Source: an uncultured Lachnospiraceae bacterium (lineage in GTDB: Bacteria > Bacillota > Clostridia > Lachnospirales > Lachnospiraceae). From it: a DNA stretch of 52,556 nucleotides. A model generated the notes under the pieces. The model was not told the DNA's origin. It made no database searches and saw only the letters and a program-made list of their open reading frames with translations. Location: contig CAJTXH010000004.1 of NCBI GenBank assembly GCA_910580005.1, positions 1 through 52,556 of the forward strand, written 5' to 3'. Every line of letters begins with the position of its first letter. The stretch's first letter is position 1. Made by a program: the position numbers and the translations under genes. This document shows, piece after piece, positions 28,201 to 37,257 of the stretch.

Positions 28201-28908
28201 TTCTTCCATTCCAGTGTCAAGTTCTGCCAGCAGGTCTTTGTTGCCTTTTTTTACAGTATAATAAAAAGGATATGAATCAAGGACTGAAACTAATTTGCCA
28301 TTATCTACATTGTTAGTTGCGCTAAATATAGCCAAATCTACTTCTCCGTTTTTTAAAGCCTGGATTTTATCTGTCATTGAATTAATATAAACAGGTGTAT
28401 AAGTAAAGTTATTTTCCTTAGAAAATGTTTCCAGCATTCCAGCATTAGAAGAGCTTTTTGTTACAGCAATTCTTGCACCATCAAAGCTTTCATAGTCACC
28501 ATAATTATAGTCGCTGTCTTTTAATGCAAATATGCCAGGCGCCATATATCCTCCAATAATTGAAGAGAAGTCCATTATCTGGCGGCGTTTTGGAAGATAT
28601 GTAGATGGAAACAGTATATCAATCCTGCCATCTTCAAGCATTTTGACTGCCTCATCCCAGTCTGCCTTAACATATTCATATTGCCAGTTGTTGATTTTGG
28701 CAAGCCCGTCTAAATAAGATTTGCAATAGCCTGTAACATTGCCTTCACTGTCATAGTATAACAGGTGGTTTATTCCACAAGGGATACGTATAATTTTTCC
28801 GCCTGTGTTTTCTGCACTGGCATATATCTTGCTACATCCCAGTATAAAAAACAGCAGTAAAATTATTAAAGTATTTTTATATATATTTTGTATTTTAGAT
28901 AAGTTCAT
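25252..28908 (-). CDS. Hybrid sensor histidine kinase with two SBP_bac_3 sensor domains and two receivers
   Basis: This 1218-residue BvgS/EvgS-like protein has a signal segment (about 13-30, ending ILGC, possibly a lipobox), two tandem periplasmic amino-acid-binding-type domains (about 38-260 and 270-495), one membrane helix (about 508-530), a PAS-like linker, HisKA with H713 (SHDIRTP), HATPase (NAVKYTPDN, DNGVGM, GTGLGMAI) and two receivers. Receiver 1 has D1006 (MDWEMP) but lacks the usual acidic pair at its N-terminus (VAGSD). Receiver 2 is complete with D1148 (LMDVQMP). It should sense a small extracellular solute and relay phosphate internally. No DNA-binding response regulator is adjacent. 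Its stop lies 10 bases from that of the convergent esterase. Confidence 0.92.
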   Translation of the reverse strand: MNLSKIQNIYKNTLIILLLFFILGCSKIYASAENTGGKIIRIPCGINHLLYYDSEGNVTGYCKSYLDGLAKINNWQYEYVKADWDEAVKMLEDGRIDILFPSTYLPKRRQIMDFSSIIGGYMAPGIFALKDSDYNYGDYESFDGARIAVTKSSSNAGMLETFSKENNFTYTPVYINSMTDKIQALKNGEVDLAIFSATNNVDNGKLVSVLDSYPFYYTVKKGNKDLLAELDTGMEEMLVNEPNIVGDLFKNCLMGTNRYNAAFTTEERQLITDKRKIIVGFYENTEPLAYIEDNGTYGGIYIELMNKIKKETGLNIILYPISRNNYWQDLLRDGTIDFYIGSFGNITSKDGNFLTTSPFMDYETVLVTKNNFKLSDTTKYSIALTQARAYWINNLPGDFNNPDIKFYKTARECLVAVSKGEADATLLNTIEYNYQCKNIRFAELVQWENYRFSSGLSMVAIKNIDKNMYSAMEKALGTLTETDVNDATKNNLNITYEPVDFIDYIYPSRYILLIVIIILLLASTASIIIYKIRKKQACVIQEVHKAEEQQLRIMAALSLDYESVYYIDLDTDSFIVIKTIENPISISVINTKKEKFTYSDIINHYINKSVLSEYRDSITALSERNALIEHFKEEKEFTIRYQAKPDSRDHEYFEMHFVCISSGIDENIMVLGLRCVDKITREEIKQYKALKEAFDAANRANNAKSDFLSRMSHDIRTPMNAIIGMTAIAMSHIDNKGRVQDSLGKIDASSRHLLGLINEVLDMSRIESGKISLNKDHFNLSELINNLLVMVQPQIKKHKHNLQVHIVDLQHEDVIGDSLRLQQAFVNIMGNAVKYTPDNGNITLTVKEAPSHNEATGYYEFIFEDNGVGMPAEYIERIFEPFSRVEDVRTSKIQGTGLGMAITQNIIHMMDGDIIVESEEGKGSKFTITLFLKLQDKHEELPAVPPGLSGLHVLVAGSDMLSCQSVCKMLDEMGMHSEYSFSGTETLELVKKRHEENNDFYAVIMDWEMPGITGFETASGIDSITGGKTLVIILSSYGLTDVETEAKSLGMNLFLNKPVFKSGLANIFNNLINNMDNNGLTLELDNVKESDYSGKRLLLVEDNEINREIAVEILGMTNIQIEEAHNGSEAVNKFSASEPGYYDIILMDVQMPVMNGYKATTAIRSLDRQDARTIPIIAMTANAFAEDIADSKSAGMDEHLAKPMDVAKLNEILKKYLG

Positions 28909-28951
28909 AATAACTCCCCCTGGTGCCTTAAATACCGCTTTCTATGGTGGT

Positions 28952-30550
28952 TTAACCCAAAAGATTATTTATAAGCCCTTTTATCCCTTCTTTTTTAAAT
29001 ATTTCTTTATAATATTCAGCCTCCTGCTGTATCAGCCCGTCGATTACTTTTATACCAAGCAGTTCTACTGGCGCTTTATCATCTGTAAGCACATAATTGC
29101 CTGGATTATATTTTGAAAGGCGGCCAGATACATGTTCCATAAGCAGTGCAAGTTCCCTGTTTTTTATTGCCCTGGTGTTTTCATTAAATACATTATACAT
29201 ACTTTTATTATTTGAAGCAAACAGTTCCCTGTTTGTAGAATTTTCTACATCTATTGTGTAAACTTCACTGAATACAGAGGAAATTGTATCTGAAAGATAC
29301 TGGTTTATATTTCCGTCACCGCTGCCCTGCATATTCATATTTACAACCATTACACCATTTTCAGACAGATGTTCTTTTACAAGGGTGAAAAATTCAACAG
29401 AGGACATCTGGAATGGTATAGTAATATCCTGGTACGCATCTACCATGATAACATCATATTTCTTATCTACAGCACTTAAAAATGCCCTGCCATCATATGT
29501 TGTTACATTTATATTATCTGGAAGGTGGAAATATTTCCTGGAAAGATTTGTTATTTTTTCATCAATTTCAACGCCTTCAATGCTGGTATTTTCAAAATAT
29601 TTTGTGCATTGAAGTGCATATGTGCCTGTCCCCATGCCAAGCACAAGGATATCTGCATTTCCATTACCTGCCATAACAGGGGCAGCAAGTGCATAATCAT
29701 AATACATGCCTGTAAGCTCTTCATCTTTCATATAAACAGACTGGACGCCAAACAGTACATTTGTTGAAAGTATAATATTTCTGCCAGATTCTTTGACCTG
29801 TAAGTAGTTATAAACAGATTCACCTTCATAAGCAAGCTCTTTTTCCCAGAATGCAAAGGAATTGTTTGCACCAGTTATGCAACAGGATATAAATATAATA
29901 ATGGAGACAATGGCCATTTTTTTATGTGTCCTGCTGTTTATAAAATATATAATGCATAATGCACTTAAAATTCCTGCAAATATAAGCATTGTAATGCTTG
30001 TGCCAACGGATGGTATTGTTATAAATGTTGGTACAAATGTACCAATAATGCTTCCAATAGTGTTAAATGCATTCAGTGTGCCTACAGTTTTGCCGCTGTC
30101 TTCCAGGCTTTCTACAGAATATCTGGCAAGTGAGGGTGTGACAGTGCCTAGTAAAAACAATGGGAATACAAATATAACCATACAGGCAGCAAATGCTGCA
30201 ATTACTAGAAAATTACTGTTTACTGTAAATATAAGCAGCGCTGAAATACCAAGTATAATATATTTGCCAAATACAGGTATAAGTGCAATCCATATAGCAG
30301 CAGTTAGTATTCTTACATACAGCCTGCCAGGTTCAGGATTTTTATCTGCGCTTTTTCCTCCATAAATATTGCCTAGTGCCATAGCAATCATTATAGTACC
30401 TATGATAATAGTCCAGACAATCTGGGAAGAACTGAAATAAGGCGCTAAAAGCCTGCTTGCGCCAAGTTCTACAGCCATAACAGACATGCCTGCAAAAAAT
30501 TCAGTAAGATATAAAAAAAGTTTGTTGTCAAGTATTTTTATTTTAGCCAT
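28952..30550 (-). CDS. Membrane-fused spermidine synthase-like protein
   Basis: The protein (about 532 aa) has an N-terminal half with about eight hydrophobic segments (residues 5-210) and a C-terminal spermidine-synthase fold. That fold has VLGMGTG near 305, GVEIDEKI near 326, and the TYDGRAFL and VMVDAYQD motifs near 353-372. Such fusions are widespread, but polyamine synthesis has rarely been shown for them, and aminopropyl transfer is inference. The ATG at 30550 has GGAG 12 bases upstream. An in-frame ATG at 30568 has no site. A palindromic repeat (30571-30603) lies immediately upstream. It follows the sensor-kinase start by 43 bases on the same strand, so the two may share a transcript. 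Confidence 0.8.
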   Translation of the reverse strand: MAKIKILDNKLFLYLTEFFAGMSVMAVELGASRLLAPYFSSSQIVWTIIIGTIMIAMALGNIYGGKSADKNPEPGRLYVRILTAAIWIALIPVFGKYIILGISALLIFTVNSNFLVIAAFAACMVIFVFPLFLLGTVTPSLARYSVESLEDSGKTVGTLNAFNTIGSIIGTFVPTFITIPSVGTSITMLIFAGILSALCIIYFINSRTHKKMAIVSIIIFISCCITGANNSFAFWEKELAYEGESVYNYLQVKESGRNIILSTNVLFGVQSVYMKDEELTGMYYDYALAAPVMAGNGNADILVLGMGTGTYALQCTKYFENTSIEGVEIDEKITNLSRKYFHLPDNINVTTYDGRAFLSAVDKKYDVIMVDAYQDITIPFQMSSVEFFTLVKEHLSENGVMVVNMNMQGSGDGNINQYLSDTISSVFSEVYTIDVENSTNRELFASNNKSMYNVFNENTRAIKNRELALLMEHVSGRLSKYNPGNYVLTDDKAPVELLGIKVIDGLIQQEAEYYKEIFKKEGIKGLINNLLG

Positions 30551-30570
30551 TACTACGTATTTCTCCATTT

Positions 30571-30603
30571 ATTACTATGAACAACATAGCTGTTAATAGT
30601 AAC
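30571..30603. repeat. Palindromic repeat, family A, copy 2
   Basis: It begins ATTACTATGAACAAC and ends CTGTTAATAGTAAC. TTACTAT (30572-30578) pairs with ATAGTAA (30596-30602). It matches 39185-39217 over its whole 33 bases apart from a few substitutions. It lies in the divergent promoter region of the spermidine-synthase-like gene and the L,D-transpeptidase gene. Confidence 0.65.
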
Positions 30604-30710
30604 ATTCATTTTACTTTTAATAATAGGATTTTGTAATAATTATACCACTTTTTTTAATAATAAAACAGACTAGTTTAACAAAAATTTAAAAATATGGTAA
30701 TAAAAGATTA

Positions 30711-30739
30711 TTGATATCTGTGTCCAGAAGTAATATACT
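30711..30739 (+). promoter_or_regulatory. Sigma-A type promoter for the L,D-transpeptidase
   Basis: TTGATA (30711-30716), 17-base spacer, TATACT (30734-30739), about 110 bases before the start codon. Confidence 0.55.
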
Positions 30740-30852
30740 ATTATATTAGACGGGCTATGAAATTTAACTTGTATTGATAAGGCCATAAGCAAAAGAGTTC
30801 CATAATATTACAGGAATTCTTCTGGCAATAAAAAATAAAGGGCAGTGTGATT

Positions 30853-32403
30853 ATGAAAAGAAAGAATAAAAGAAACCTGGCAGACAATGAAGCTGCTACT
30901 ATTGAAAGCACTACTTTACATCCTGGCATAAATATAGGCAGTACAGCACTTGGCAGAAGGAAGGAAAGAAGAGGCATTTCTAAAAAATGGCTTTTAATAC
31001 CTGCGTTTATAATTGTAATTGTGCTTACAGTGTATTTTGCAGGTGTTGTATATTATAAGTCGCATTTTTTTAAAGGGACTAATGTATATGGCACAGATGT
31101 TTCACAGATGGAAGTGCAGGATTTTGAGGAGGGGCTTTCTGCCTATTCTCTTAAAATAATACAGAAAGATAAAGATGGCATGGAATTTGAAGAAGAATTT
31201 TCAAGTGATGCACTTGGATTAATGGTTTCTTCAACAGATGAGCTGGTTAAAATTATAGATGGGCAAAATGAGTGGCTGTGGCCGTTACAGCACAATGCTG
31301 TTTATGGAGGAAAGCCGTCATTTATAGGCTGTGACCAGGACAAAATAAATGAAGTAGTCAAAAGCTTAAGCAATATGCAGGAAGAGAATATTACTAAACC
31401 AAAGAATGCTTATATATCTGGTTATAAAAAAGGCAAGGGCTATGAAATTGTTAGTGAAACCCAGGGCAATGAGCTTGATGCGCCTGCTGTTATTAAAGCT
31501 GTTGAAAGTGCGGCTGAAGGCTTAAAAACTGAGATAAACTGTGAAGAACTGGGACTGTATAAAAAGCCGGCAGTTTCTTCTGATGATAAAAAGCTGAACA
31601 AGACTCTTAACAAACTTAATAAATACACAAGCACAGATATCACGTATGAATTTGGCAGCAATACAGAGGTACTGGATGGGGATACAATCAATAAATGGCT
31701 TTCTGTAAAAAAAGGCAAGGTAAAAATTGATGAAAATGAAGTATCAGAATTTGTTGCATCTATCAGAAGGAAATATGATACAATTTTCCGCCCACGTAAG
31801 TTTAAAACAAGCTATGGTGAAACAATTACAATAGCAGGGGGGGATTATGGCTGGTGGATGAATACGCCCCAGGAGATAAAGGAACTTACAATGCTTATAA
31901 AGAAGGGCAAACAGGGGAAAAGGACACCTTGTTATTACCAGACTGCTGGCAGATATGGCAAACGTGATTATGGTGATACCTATGTAGAAGTAAACCTTAC
32001 AGCACAGCATGTTATTTTATATAAAGATGGCAAAATGGTACTTGAAACAGATTGTGTTACAGGCAACAGTGCACGTGGGTTTGATACACCAGCAGGTGTT
32101 TATGGTATTACATATAAACAACGTGATGCTACATTAAATGGTGAGAATTATTCAACTCCTGTAAGCTACTGGATGCCGTTTAATAAAAATATAGGCCTGC
32201 ATGATGCAGGCTGGAGAAGTTCATTTGGCGGGGAATTATATAAAACAAGCGGCTCACATGGGTGCGTAAACCTTCCGCCAGAAAAGGCAAGACAGATATA
32301 TGATGTAATACAGACAGGAACACCAGTAATATGTTATAACCTGCCCGGTACAAAAGGTGGTGATATTGCAAAAGCCGCCAAAAAGGAGGACAAGAACACA
32401 TAA
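30853..32403 (+). CDS. L,D-transpeptidase (YkuD) with PG-binding region
   Basis: The product (about 516 aa) has a basic cytoplasmic N-terminus, one membrane segment (about 46-68), a long extracellular region of the peptidoglycan-binding-4 type, and a C-terminal YkuD catalytic domain. The catalytic motif is SHGCVNLPP with H469 and C471, preceded by IGLHDAGW. It forms 3-3 cross-links or attaches groups to wall stem peptides, independent of beta-lactam-sensitive D,D-transpeptidases. The ATG at 30853 is preceded by AAGGGCAG. A GTG two codons earlier is possible. It is monocistronic, ending at a strong terminator. Cell-wall genes nearby (SpoIID-like, BrkB-like) fit an envelope cluster. Confidence 0.9.
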   Translation: MKRKNKRNLADNEAATIESTTLHPGINIGSTALGRRKERRGISKKWLLIPAFIIVIVLTVYFAGVVYYKSHFFKGTNVYGTDVSQMEVQDFEEGLSAYSLKIIQKDKDGMEFEEEFSSDALGLMVSSTDELVKIIDGQNEWLWPLQHNAVYGGKPSFIGCDQDKINEVVKSLSNMQEENITKPKNAYISGYKKGKGYEIVSETQGNELDAPAVIKAVESAAEGLKTEINCEELGLYKKPAVSSDDKKLNKTLNKLNKYTSTDITYEFGSNTEVLDGDTINKWLSVKKGKVKIDENEVSEFVASIRRKYDTIFRPRKFKTSYGETITIAGGDYGWWMNTPQEIKELTMLIKKGKQGKRTPCYYQTAGRYGKRDYGDTYVEVNLTAQHVILYKDGKMVLETDCVTGNSARGFDTPAGVYGITYKQRDATLNGENYSTPVSYWMPFNKNIGLHDAGWRSSFGGELYKTSGSHGCVNLPPEKARQIYDVIQTGTPVICYNLPGTKGGDIAKAAKKEDKNT

Positions 32404-32415
32404 TATAAATTTAAA

Positions 32416-32457
32416 CATCCATCAGTATTATTATCCAGTAATACTGATGGATGTTTT
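32416..32457. terminator. Strong bidirectional terminator
   Basis: A perfect 15-bp stem, CATCCATCAGTATTA (32416-32430) against its complement at 32439-32453, is followed by TTTTC on the plus side and TTTAA on the minus side. It separates the convergent L,D-transpeptidase and ABC-F genes. Confidence 0.92.
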
Positions 32458-32465
32458 CTATGTTA

Positions 32466-34406
32466 TTATAATGTATCTGACAGGGATTCCCACTGCTCCA
32501 TAAGTTCTTCAAGTTTGTTTCCATTGGCCTCATGTTCTTTGGAAAGTTTCTGTAATAATTGTATATTTGTGCCATTAGCTGGGTCTGAAAGCTGTAAATC
32601 TATTTCTGCATTCCGTGTTTCAAGTTTTTCTATTTCAGTTTCAGTTTTTTTCAGTTCATTTTCTATTTTGCGCAGCCTTGCCTGTTCTTCTTTCTGTTGC
32701 TGCCAGCTAGCCTTATTGCCAGATGCAGGGATGCTTTCTGTATTATTGCATGAAGCAGCCTGTGTAGGCGTGGAAAGCTGTGCCCTTTCTGCATCTTCCT
32801 TTTTTTCAAGGTAATAATCATAATTGCCAGGATAATTTACTATCTGCTGCTTTGTAAGGTTAAGTATTCTTGACGCAGTAGTATTTATAAAGTACCTGTC
32901 ATGTGATACATATAAAACAGTGCCCTCAAAACTGTTAATGGCATGTTCAAGTATTTCCTTGGAGTCGATGTCAAGATGGTTTGTAGGCTCATCCAGCAGC
33001 AGGAAATTAGCATCTGAAAGCATAAGCTTTGCTAGTGATACACGCCCCCTTTCACCACCGCTTAAGTTTTTAACCTGTTTAAATACATCATCATTAGTAA
33101 AAAGAAAAGCAGCAAGTACATTACGTACTTGTGTATTGTCCATATCAGGGTATGTATCTTGTATTTCTTCAAATAATGTTTTTTCAGGGTGGAGTACCTG
33201 GTGTTCCTGGTCATAATATGCTATGTGTACATTAGTTCCAAACTTTACCTGTCCTTTAAAATCTGTACCAGCATTGTACATTCCCATAAGTATTTTAAGG
33301 ATAGTAGTTTTTCCAGTGCCATTATCACCAATTATTGCTACATGCTCGCCTCTTTTAATTTCAAAACTGATATCTGAAAAAAGCTGGTGGCTGCCATAAC
33401 TTTTAGCAAGCCCTTTTACAGAGAGAACATCATTGCCACTTTGTATACGTGGCTTAAAAAGAAGGTTCATTTTGGTGTTTTCTTCCACAGGCTTGTCTAT
33501 ACGCTCAATTTTATCGAGCATTTTTTCCCTGCTTTCTGCCCGCTTAATTGATTTTTCCCTGTTAAATGATTTGAGTTTTGCAATAACCTCTTCCTGACGT
33601 TTTATTTCAGCCTGCTGGTTAAGGTACTGTTTCATAAGAGCTTCCATTGCTGCCTGTTTTTTCTTGGAATATTCTGAGTAATTTCCCTGGAACACGCTAC
33701 ATTTTGTTTGTTTTAACTCTATTATCTTTGTTGCAATTTTATCAAGGAAATACCTGTCATGTGCAACAACAAGCACAGCACCTTTATAATTTGCAAGGTA
33801 TCCTTCAAGCCATTGTATTGAATTCATGTCAAGGTGGTTTGCAGGTTCGTCAAGTATAACCAGGTCTGGGTTCTTAAGTAGCATCATAGCAAGGGCCACC
33901 CTTGTCTTTTCACCACCGGACAGTGACTGTACAGGCTGGCCAAAATTCTCTTCATTAAAGCCAAGCCCTTTAAGTACACCTGTAATCTCACTTTCATATG
34001 AATAACCGCCAAGCTGTTCAAAACGGTGCCTTGCCTGGTCATATTGTTTAATAAGCACTTCGAGCTTTCCGCCTTTTGCATTATCCATCTGTGCAGACAG
34101 TCCATCAAGGCGCCTGCCAAGTTCTTCAACTTCAGGGCGTGCACCATGCATTTCATCTAAAATGCTCTTATTGGAACTATATTCCTGGTTCTGTGCAAAA
34201 TATCCTATGGAAATATCCTTGGATATAATAATTTCCCCACTGTCAGCTTCCAGTTCATCCATTATGATTTTAATAAGGGTTGACTTGCCAGAACCATTTA
34301 TTCCTACTATGGCAGCTTTTTCATTATCATTTATATGGAAAGATACATCATTTAAAATAACATCTGTTAAAAAAGTTTTGGTAATATGGCTGCATTGTAA
34401 AATCAT
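32466..34406 (-). CDS. ABC-F family ATPase (ribosome-associated, duplicated ABC domains)
   Basis: This protein of about 646 residues has two ABC cassettes and no membrane segments, so it is an ABC-F protein acting on ribosomes. The first Walker A is GINGSGKST (near 36) with signature LSGGEKTRVA. The second is GDNGTGKTT with LSGGERGRVS. Both have the ABC-F DEPxNHLD Walker B (DEPANHLD, DEPTNHLD). The linker is charged and helical, and a C-terminal coiled coil rich in Glu/Lys (about 575-645) resembles the YdiF/Uup groups. A housekeeping translation factor is more likely than an antibiotic-resistance factor. I chose ATG 34406, six bases after GAGG. Confidence 0.9.
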   Translation of the reverse strand: MILQCSHITKTFLTDVILNDVSFHINDNEKAAIVGINGSGKSTLIKIIMDELEADSGEIIISKDISIGYFAQNQEYSSNKSILDEMHGARPEVEELGRRLDGLSAQMDNAKGGKLEVLIKQYDQARHRFEQLGGYSYESEITGVLKGLGFNEENFGQPVQSLSGGEKTRVALAMMLLKNPDLVILDEPANHLDMNSIQWLEGYLANYKGAVLVVAHDRYFLDKIATKIIELKQTKCSVFQGNYSEYSKKKQAAMEALMKQYLNQQAEIKRQEEVIAKLKSFNREKSIKRAESREKMLDKIERIDKPVEENTKMNLLFKPRIQSGNDVLSVKGLAKSYGSHQLFSDISFEIKRGEHVAIIGDNGTGKTTILKILMGMYNAGTDFKGQVKFGTNVHIAYYDQEHQVLHPEKTLFEEIQDTYPDMDNTQVRNVLAAFLFTNDDVFKQVKNLSGGERGRVSLAKLMLSDANFLLLDEPTNHLDIDSKEILEHAINSFEGTVLYVSHDRYFINTTASRILNLTKQQIVNYPGNYDYYLEKKEDAERAQLSTPTQAASCNNTESIPASGNKASWQQQKEEQARLRKIENELKKTETEIEKLETRNAEIDLQLSDPANGTNIQLLQKLSKEHEANGNKLEELMEQWESLSDTL

Positions 34407-34475
34407 GTAATTCCTCATTTCTATATAAAAAATTCTGGATAATTTATTATAAACTAATATAAAGAAAAAGGCAAA

Positions 34476-34545
34476 TTTTCTGGACAGGGGTACGCTACGG
34501 AAACCCTGTGTCCGTAAGACACAGGATAACCGGAATTTATAAAAG
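34476..34545. repeat. Structured intergenic repeat, family B, diverged copy; rest of 34407-34746
   Basis: TTTTCTGGACAGGGGTACG, then GGAAACC, then a perfect hairpin CCTGTGTC (34505-34512) / GACACAGG (34518-34525), then ATAACCGGAATTTATAAAA. The order of shared words (GAAACC, ACA..ACAGGATA, GGAA, TTTATNAAA) follows that of the copy at 1-80. The remaining 340-base gap between abcF and the SpoIID-like gene is AT-rich, and I see no gene in it. Confidence 0.45.
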
Positions 34546-34746
34546 AATTGTGCAGTAAACTCTAGTTCTGCCAGGTTTAATTTTAATATTAAACTAGCCG
34601 ATATATTATATACAATTATTTTTTAAAATGTATAGGGGTTATGGAGGCTGGATAGTAACAAATTTAGTAATATTTGGGGTTTGGCAGCATATAATTTAAT
34701 TAATTAATAAAATAATAAAGTAATACAATTTGATAAGGAGGAAATA

Positions 34747-36363
34747 ATGGACAAGAAAAAGTTAAAATTGCTTGCTGTCCTGTCTGCTCTTTGTCTTTTT
34801 TGTGTGCTGTCAGAAGCATATCTCCGGGGTTATATCAAACCAGGAGTAAAGCAGGCAAGCCAGAATAAGACAATAACAGACAGCAGCCAGAATAAAAATG
34901 CCATGGATAGCAGCAGTAGTGCAGGTAACAATAGCAGCAAAAATGCACAAAAAAGTACAAAAGAACCAGCCGGCATAAAAAAGGCTTCTTCTGGGAAAAA
35001 GATACAAATTTTAGACCCAGTGAGGGCAGCAGATTCACAAAAAGTAAGGGTGTTAGTTATGACAAGCGGCTTTAAAAGCTATTACCATAGCAGTGTAAGC
35101 CTTACTTGTGGTGGCAGCTTTACAGTTAGTGACGGCAAAAATGTAAAAAAATATAGTGCAGGAAAAAAGGCCATATTTAATATGTATGGCAAAAAAGCTA
35201 AGCCAGACAGGAAAAAGAAGTATATTATAAGACCATCCGGGAGTGCAAGGATTAAAATGCTTTCTATAAAAAGACAGGACAGGCAGCCGTTATACCGTGG
35301 TACTATTGAGGTAAAGTGGACTAAGCAGGGGTTTCTGGTAACTAATGAACTGCCAGTTGAATATTATCTTTATGCTGTTGTGCCAAGTGAAATGTCTACC
35401 AGTAATAATATGGAAGCATTGAAAGCGCAGGCGGTATGCGCAAGAAGTTATGCCTATAACCAGATTAATGCAAAGAGGTATAAAGAATACAATGCTGACC
35501 TTGATGACAGTGTATCATGCCAGGTATACAATAACATACCTGAGGATAAACGTTCGAGGATGGCTGTTGACTCAACTTATGGGCAGGTAATAACAAATAA
35601 AGGCAGGATTATTGTTGCATATTATTTTTCGACATCATGGGGCTGTACTGCTGACGGGCAGGATGTGTGGAATACAACAGCAGAAGTGCCATATCTCATG
35701 AGTTCTTTGCAGATACGGAAGAAAAATGCAGCAGAGCAGGCAGAAGTTGACCTTTCAGATGAAAATACATTCCGGGACTTTATTAATTCAGGCAGTTATA
35801 AAACGTATGACAGCAATGATGACTGGTACAGGTGGAGTATAACATTTAATGCAGCAAATTTAAGCAGCAGGATTGATTCAGCACTTTACAACTGTTACCT
35901 TTTGGATAAATCACTTGTGCTTGTCCAGAACAGCAAAGGCAAATATGAACAAAAGCCACTAAAAAGCATTGGCACAATTAAAAAATTACGCATTGAAAAG
36001 CGGGAGGAGAGCGGGCTTGTAACAGAGCTTGTCATAATTGGCACAGGAAATGTTGTTAAAGTATGTACACAGTATAATATAAGAAAAGTCCTTGCGCCGG
36101 TTTATGAAAAAATAAAGAGGAAAAGCGGTGAAAGCGTTTCCTCATATTCAATGCTTCCAAGTGCAGCATTTTATATTGATACTGTTAAAACTAAAAAAGG
36201 GACATCATTTAAAATATCAGGAGGCGGTTTCGGGCATGGTGCAGGTCTCAGCCAGTCTGGTGCAGCAGCAATGGCAGAGGCCGGCGAAGACTATACTGTA
36301 ATTATTAAACATTTCTTTAAAAGCACAAAGGTACAGGATGTACAGAAAGTTTTAAAGGGCTGA
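34747..36363 (+). CDS. SpoIID/LytB-domain cell-wall protein
   Basis: The 538-residue protein has an N-terminal membrane/signal segment (about 7-27), a Ser/Asn/Lys-rich linker (30-80) of low complexity, and a SpoIID/LytB domain from about 100 to the end. Typical pieces are LPVEYYLYAVVPSEM, MEALKAQAVCARSYA and the terminal GGGFGHGAGLSQSGA. SpoIID is a lytic transglycosylase of denuded glycan strands in sporulation. Vegetative homologues modify wall during growth. The gene is not in a spoIID neighbourhood, so the vegetative role is favoured. AAGGAGG precedes the ATG. Its stop lies two bases from that of the convergent BrkB-like gene. Confidence 0.85.
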   Translation: MDKKKLKLLAVLSALCLFCVLSEAYLRGYIKPGVKQASQNKTITDSSQNKNAMDSSSSAGNNSSKNAQKSTKEPAGIKKASSGKKIQILDPVRAADSQKVRVLVMTSGFKSYYHSSVSLTCGGSFTVSDGKNVKKYSAGKKAIFNMYGKKAKPDRKKKYIIRPSGSARIKMLSIKRQDRQPLYRGTIEVKWTKQGFLVTNELPVEYYLYAVVPSEMSTSNNMEALKAQAVCARSYAYNQINAKRYKEYNADLDDSVSCQVYNNIPEDKRSRMAVDSTYGQVITNKGRIIVAYYFSTSWGCTADGQDVWNTTAEVPYLMSSLQIRKKNAAEQAEVDLSDENTFRDFINSGSYKTYDSNDDWYRWSITFNAANLSSRIDSALYNCYLLDKSLVLVQNSKGKYEQKPLKSIGTIKKLRIEKREESGLVTELVIIGTGNVVKVCTQYNIRKVLAPVYEKIKRKSGESVSSYSMLPSAAFYIDTVKTKKGTSFKISGGGFGHGAGLSQSGAAAMAEAGEDYTVIIKHFFKSTKVQDVQKVLKG

Positions 36364-36365
36364 GG

Positions 36366-37217
36366 CTATTTTTTGAAAAACCCATCTTCTTTAAGCAGTT
36401 TATTCACAAGCCCGCCAAAAAACAGTATATACATGCAGGCATAAAGCCATACCATAAGGAGCGCTATTACAGTCATTGCACCATAAAAGGCTGAATAGTT
36501 GCTGTAGTGGTCAACATACAGAGAATATAAGTCAGAATAAACAAGCCAGCCGCTTGTTGCAATAATAGCGCCTGGTATCTGGCTTTTAAAGCTGCATTTC
36601 CTGTCTGGTATGGCTTTATACATAATTGTAAAAAAGCAGAACATTATAAAGAAGCTGATAAGCGGCCTTAAATTTATTATTGGCAGGAATACATTTTCAA
36701 GCAGTGGGAAATACCTGCATGTGTAAAAATATATCCTATTGCCAAATACCATAAAAGCAAGGGTTGCAATTATAAGCAGTGCAAATGCTACTGTATAGAT
36801 TGCAGAATAAAAGCGGATAAGCAGGAAATTACGGCTTTCTTCTATTTCAAATACAGAGTTAAGCCCGTTAGCGAGGGAAAGGAAAGCTTTAGAACCAAGC
36901 CATATTGCAGTAATTATTGTTACAGGCAGAAGGGTTGCAGACTGGCTGTTATATATGCCAGAAATAACTGCTGAAAAAAAATCATGGAAAGATTCTGGTA
37001 TAAAAACTTCCAATGTATTTAAAAACATAGTTTCTGTAAAAGGCGTAAATTTAAGGACTGCAAACATAAACATAAAAAAAGGAAAGAAAGATAGCATCAG
37101 GAAAAAGGCTGACTGTCCCGAAAAAGCTGGGATAGCTGCCCTGTTTGTTTCCTTTATTATTGTTTCTGTTATATTACGTATTTTATTATACCAGCGTATT
37201 AAATGTTTATATCCCAT
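36366..37217 (-). CDS. YihY/BrkB-family integral membrane protein
   Basis: The 283-residue protein has about six membrane helices and the YihY/BrkB pattern (IPAFSGQSAFFLMLSFFP near 35, and a late GAIIATSGWLVYSDLYSLY stretch). The family was long called ribonuclease BN by mistake. Transport or lipid-related roles are suspected but not settled. AGGAGG five bases before the ATG at 37217 decides the start. The open frame extends 29 codons further upstream, into the PHP gene, without a site. It follows the PHP gene by 40 bases on the same strand. Confidence 0.85.
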   Translation of the reverse strand: MGYKHLIRWYNKIRNITETIIKETNRAAIPAFSGQSAFFLMLSFFPFFMFMFAVLKFTPFTETMFLNTLEVFIPESFHDFFSAVISGIYNSQSATLLPVTIITAIWLGSKAFLSLANGLNSVFEIEESRNFLLIRFYSAIYTVAFALLIIATLAFMVFGNRIYFYTCRYFPLLENVFLPIINLRPLISFFIMFCFFTIMYKAIPDRKCSFKSQIPGAIIATSGWLVYSDLYSLYVDHYSNYSAFYGAMTVIALLMVWLYACMYILFFGGLVNKLLKEDGFFKK

Positions 37218-37257
37218 ATACTCCTCCTGTCTGTTCCAGTTGCATAAATATATGCTT

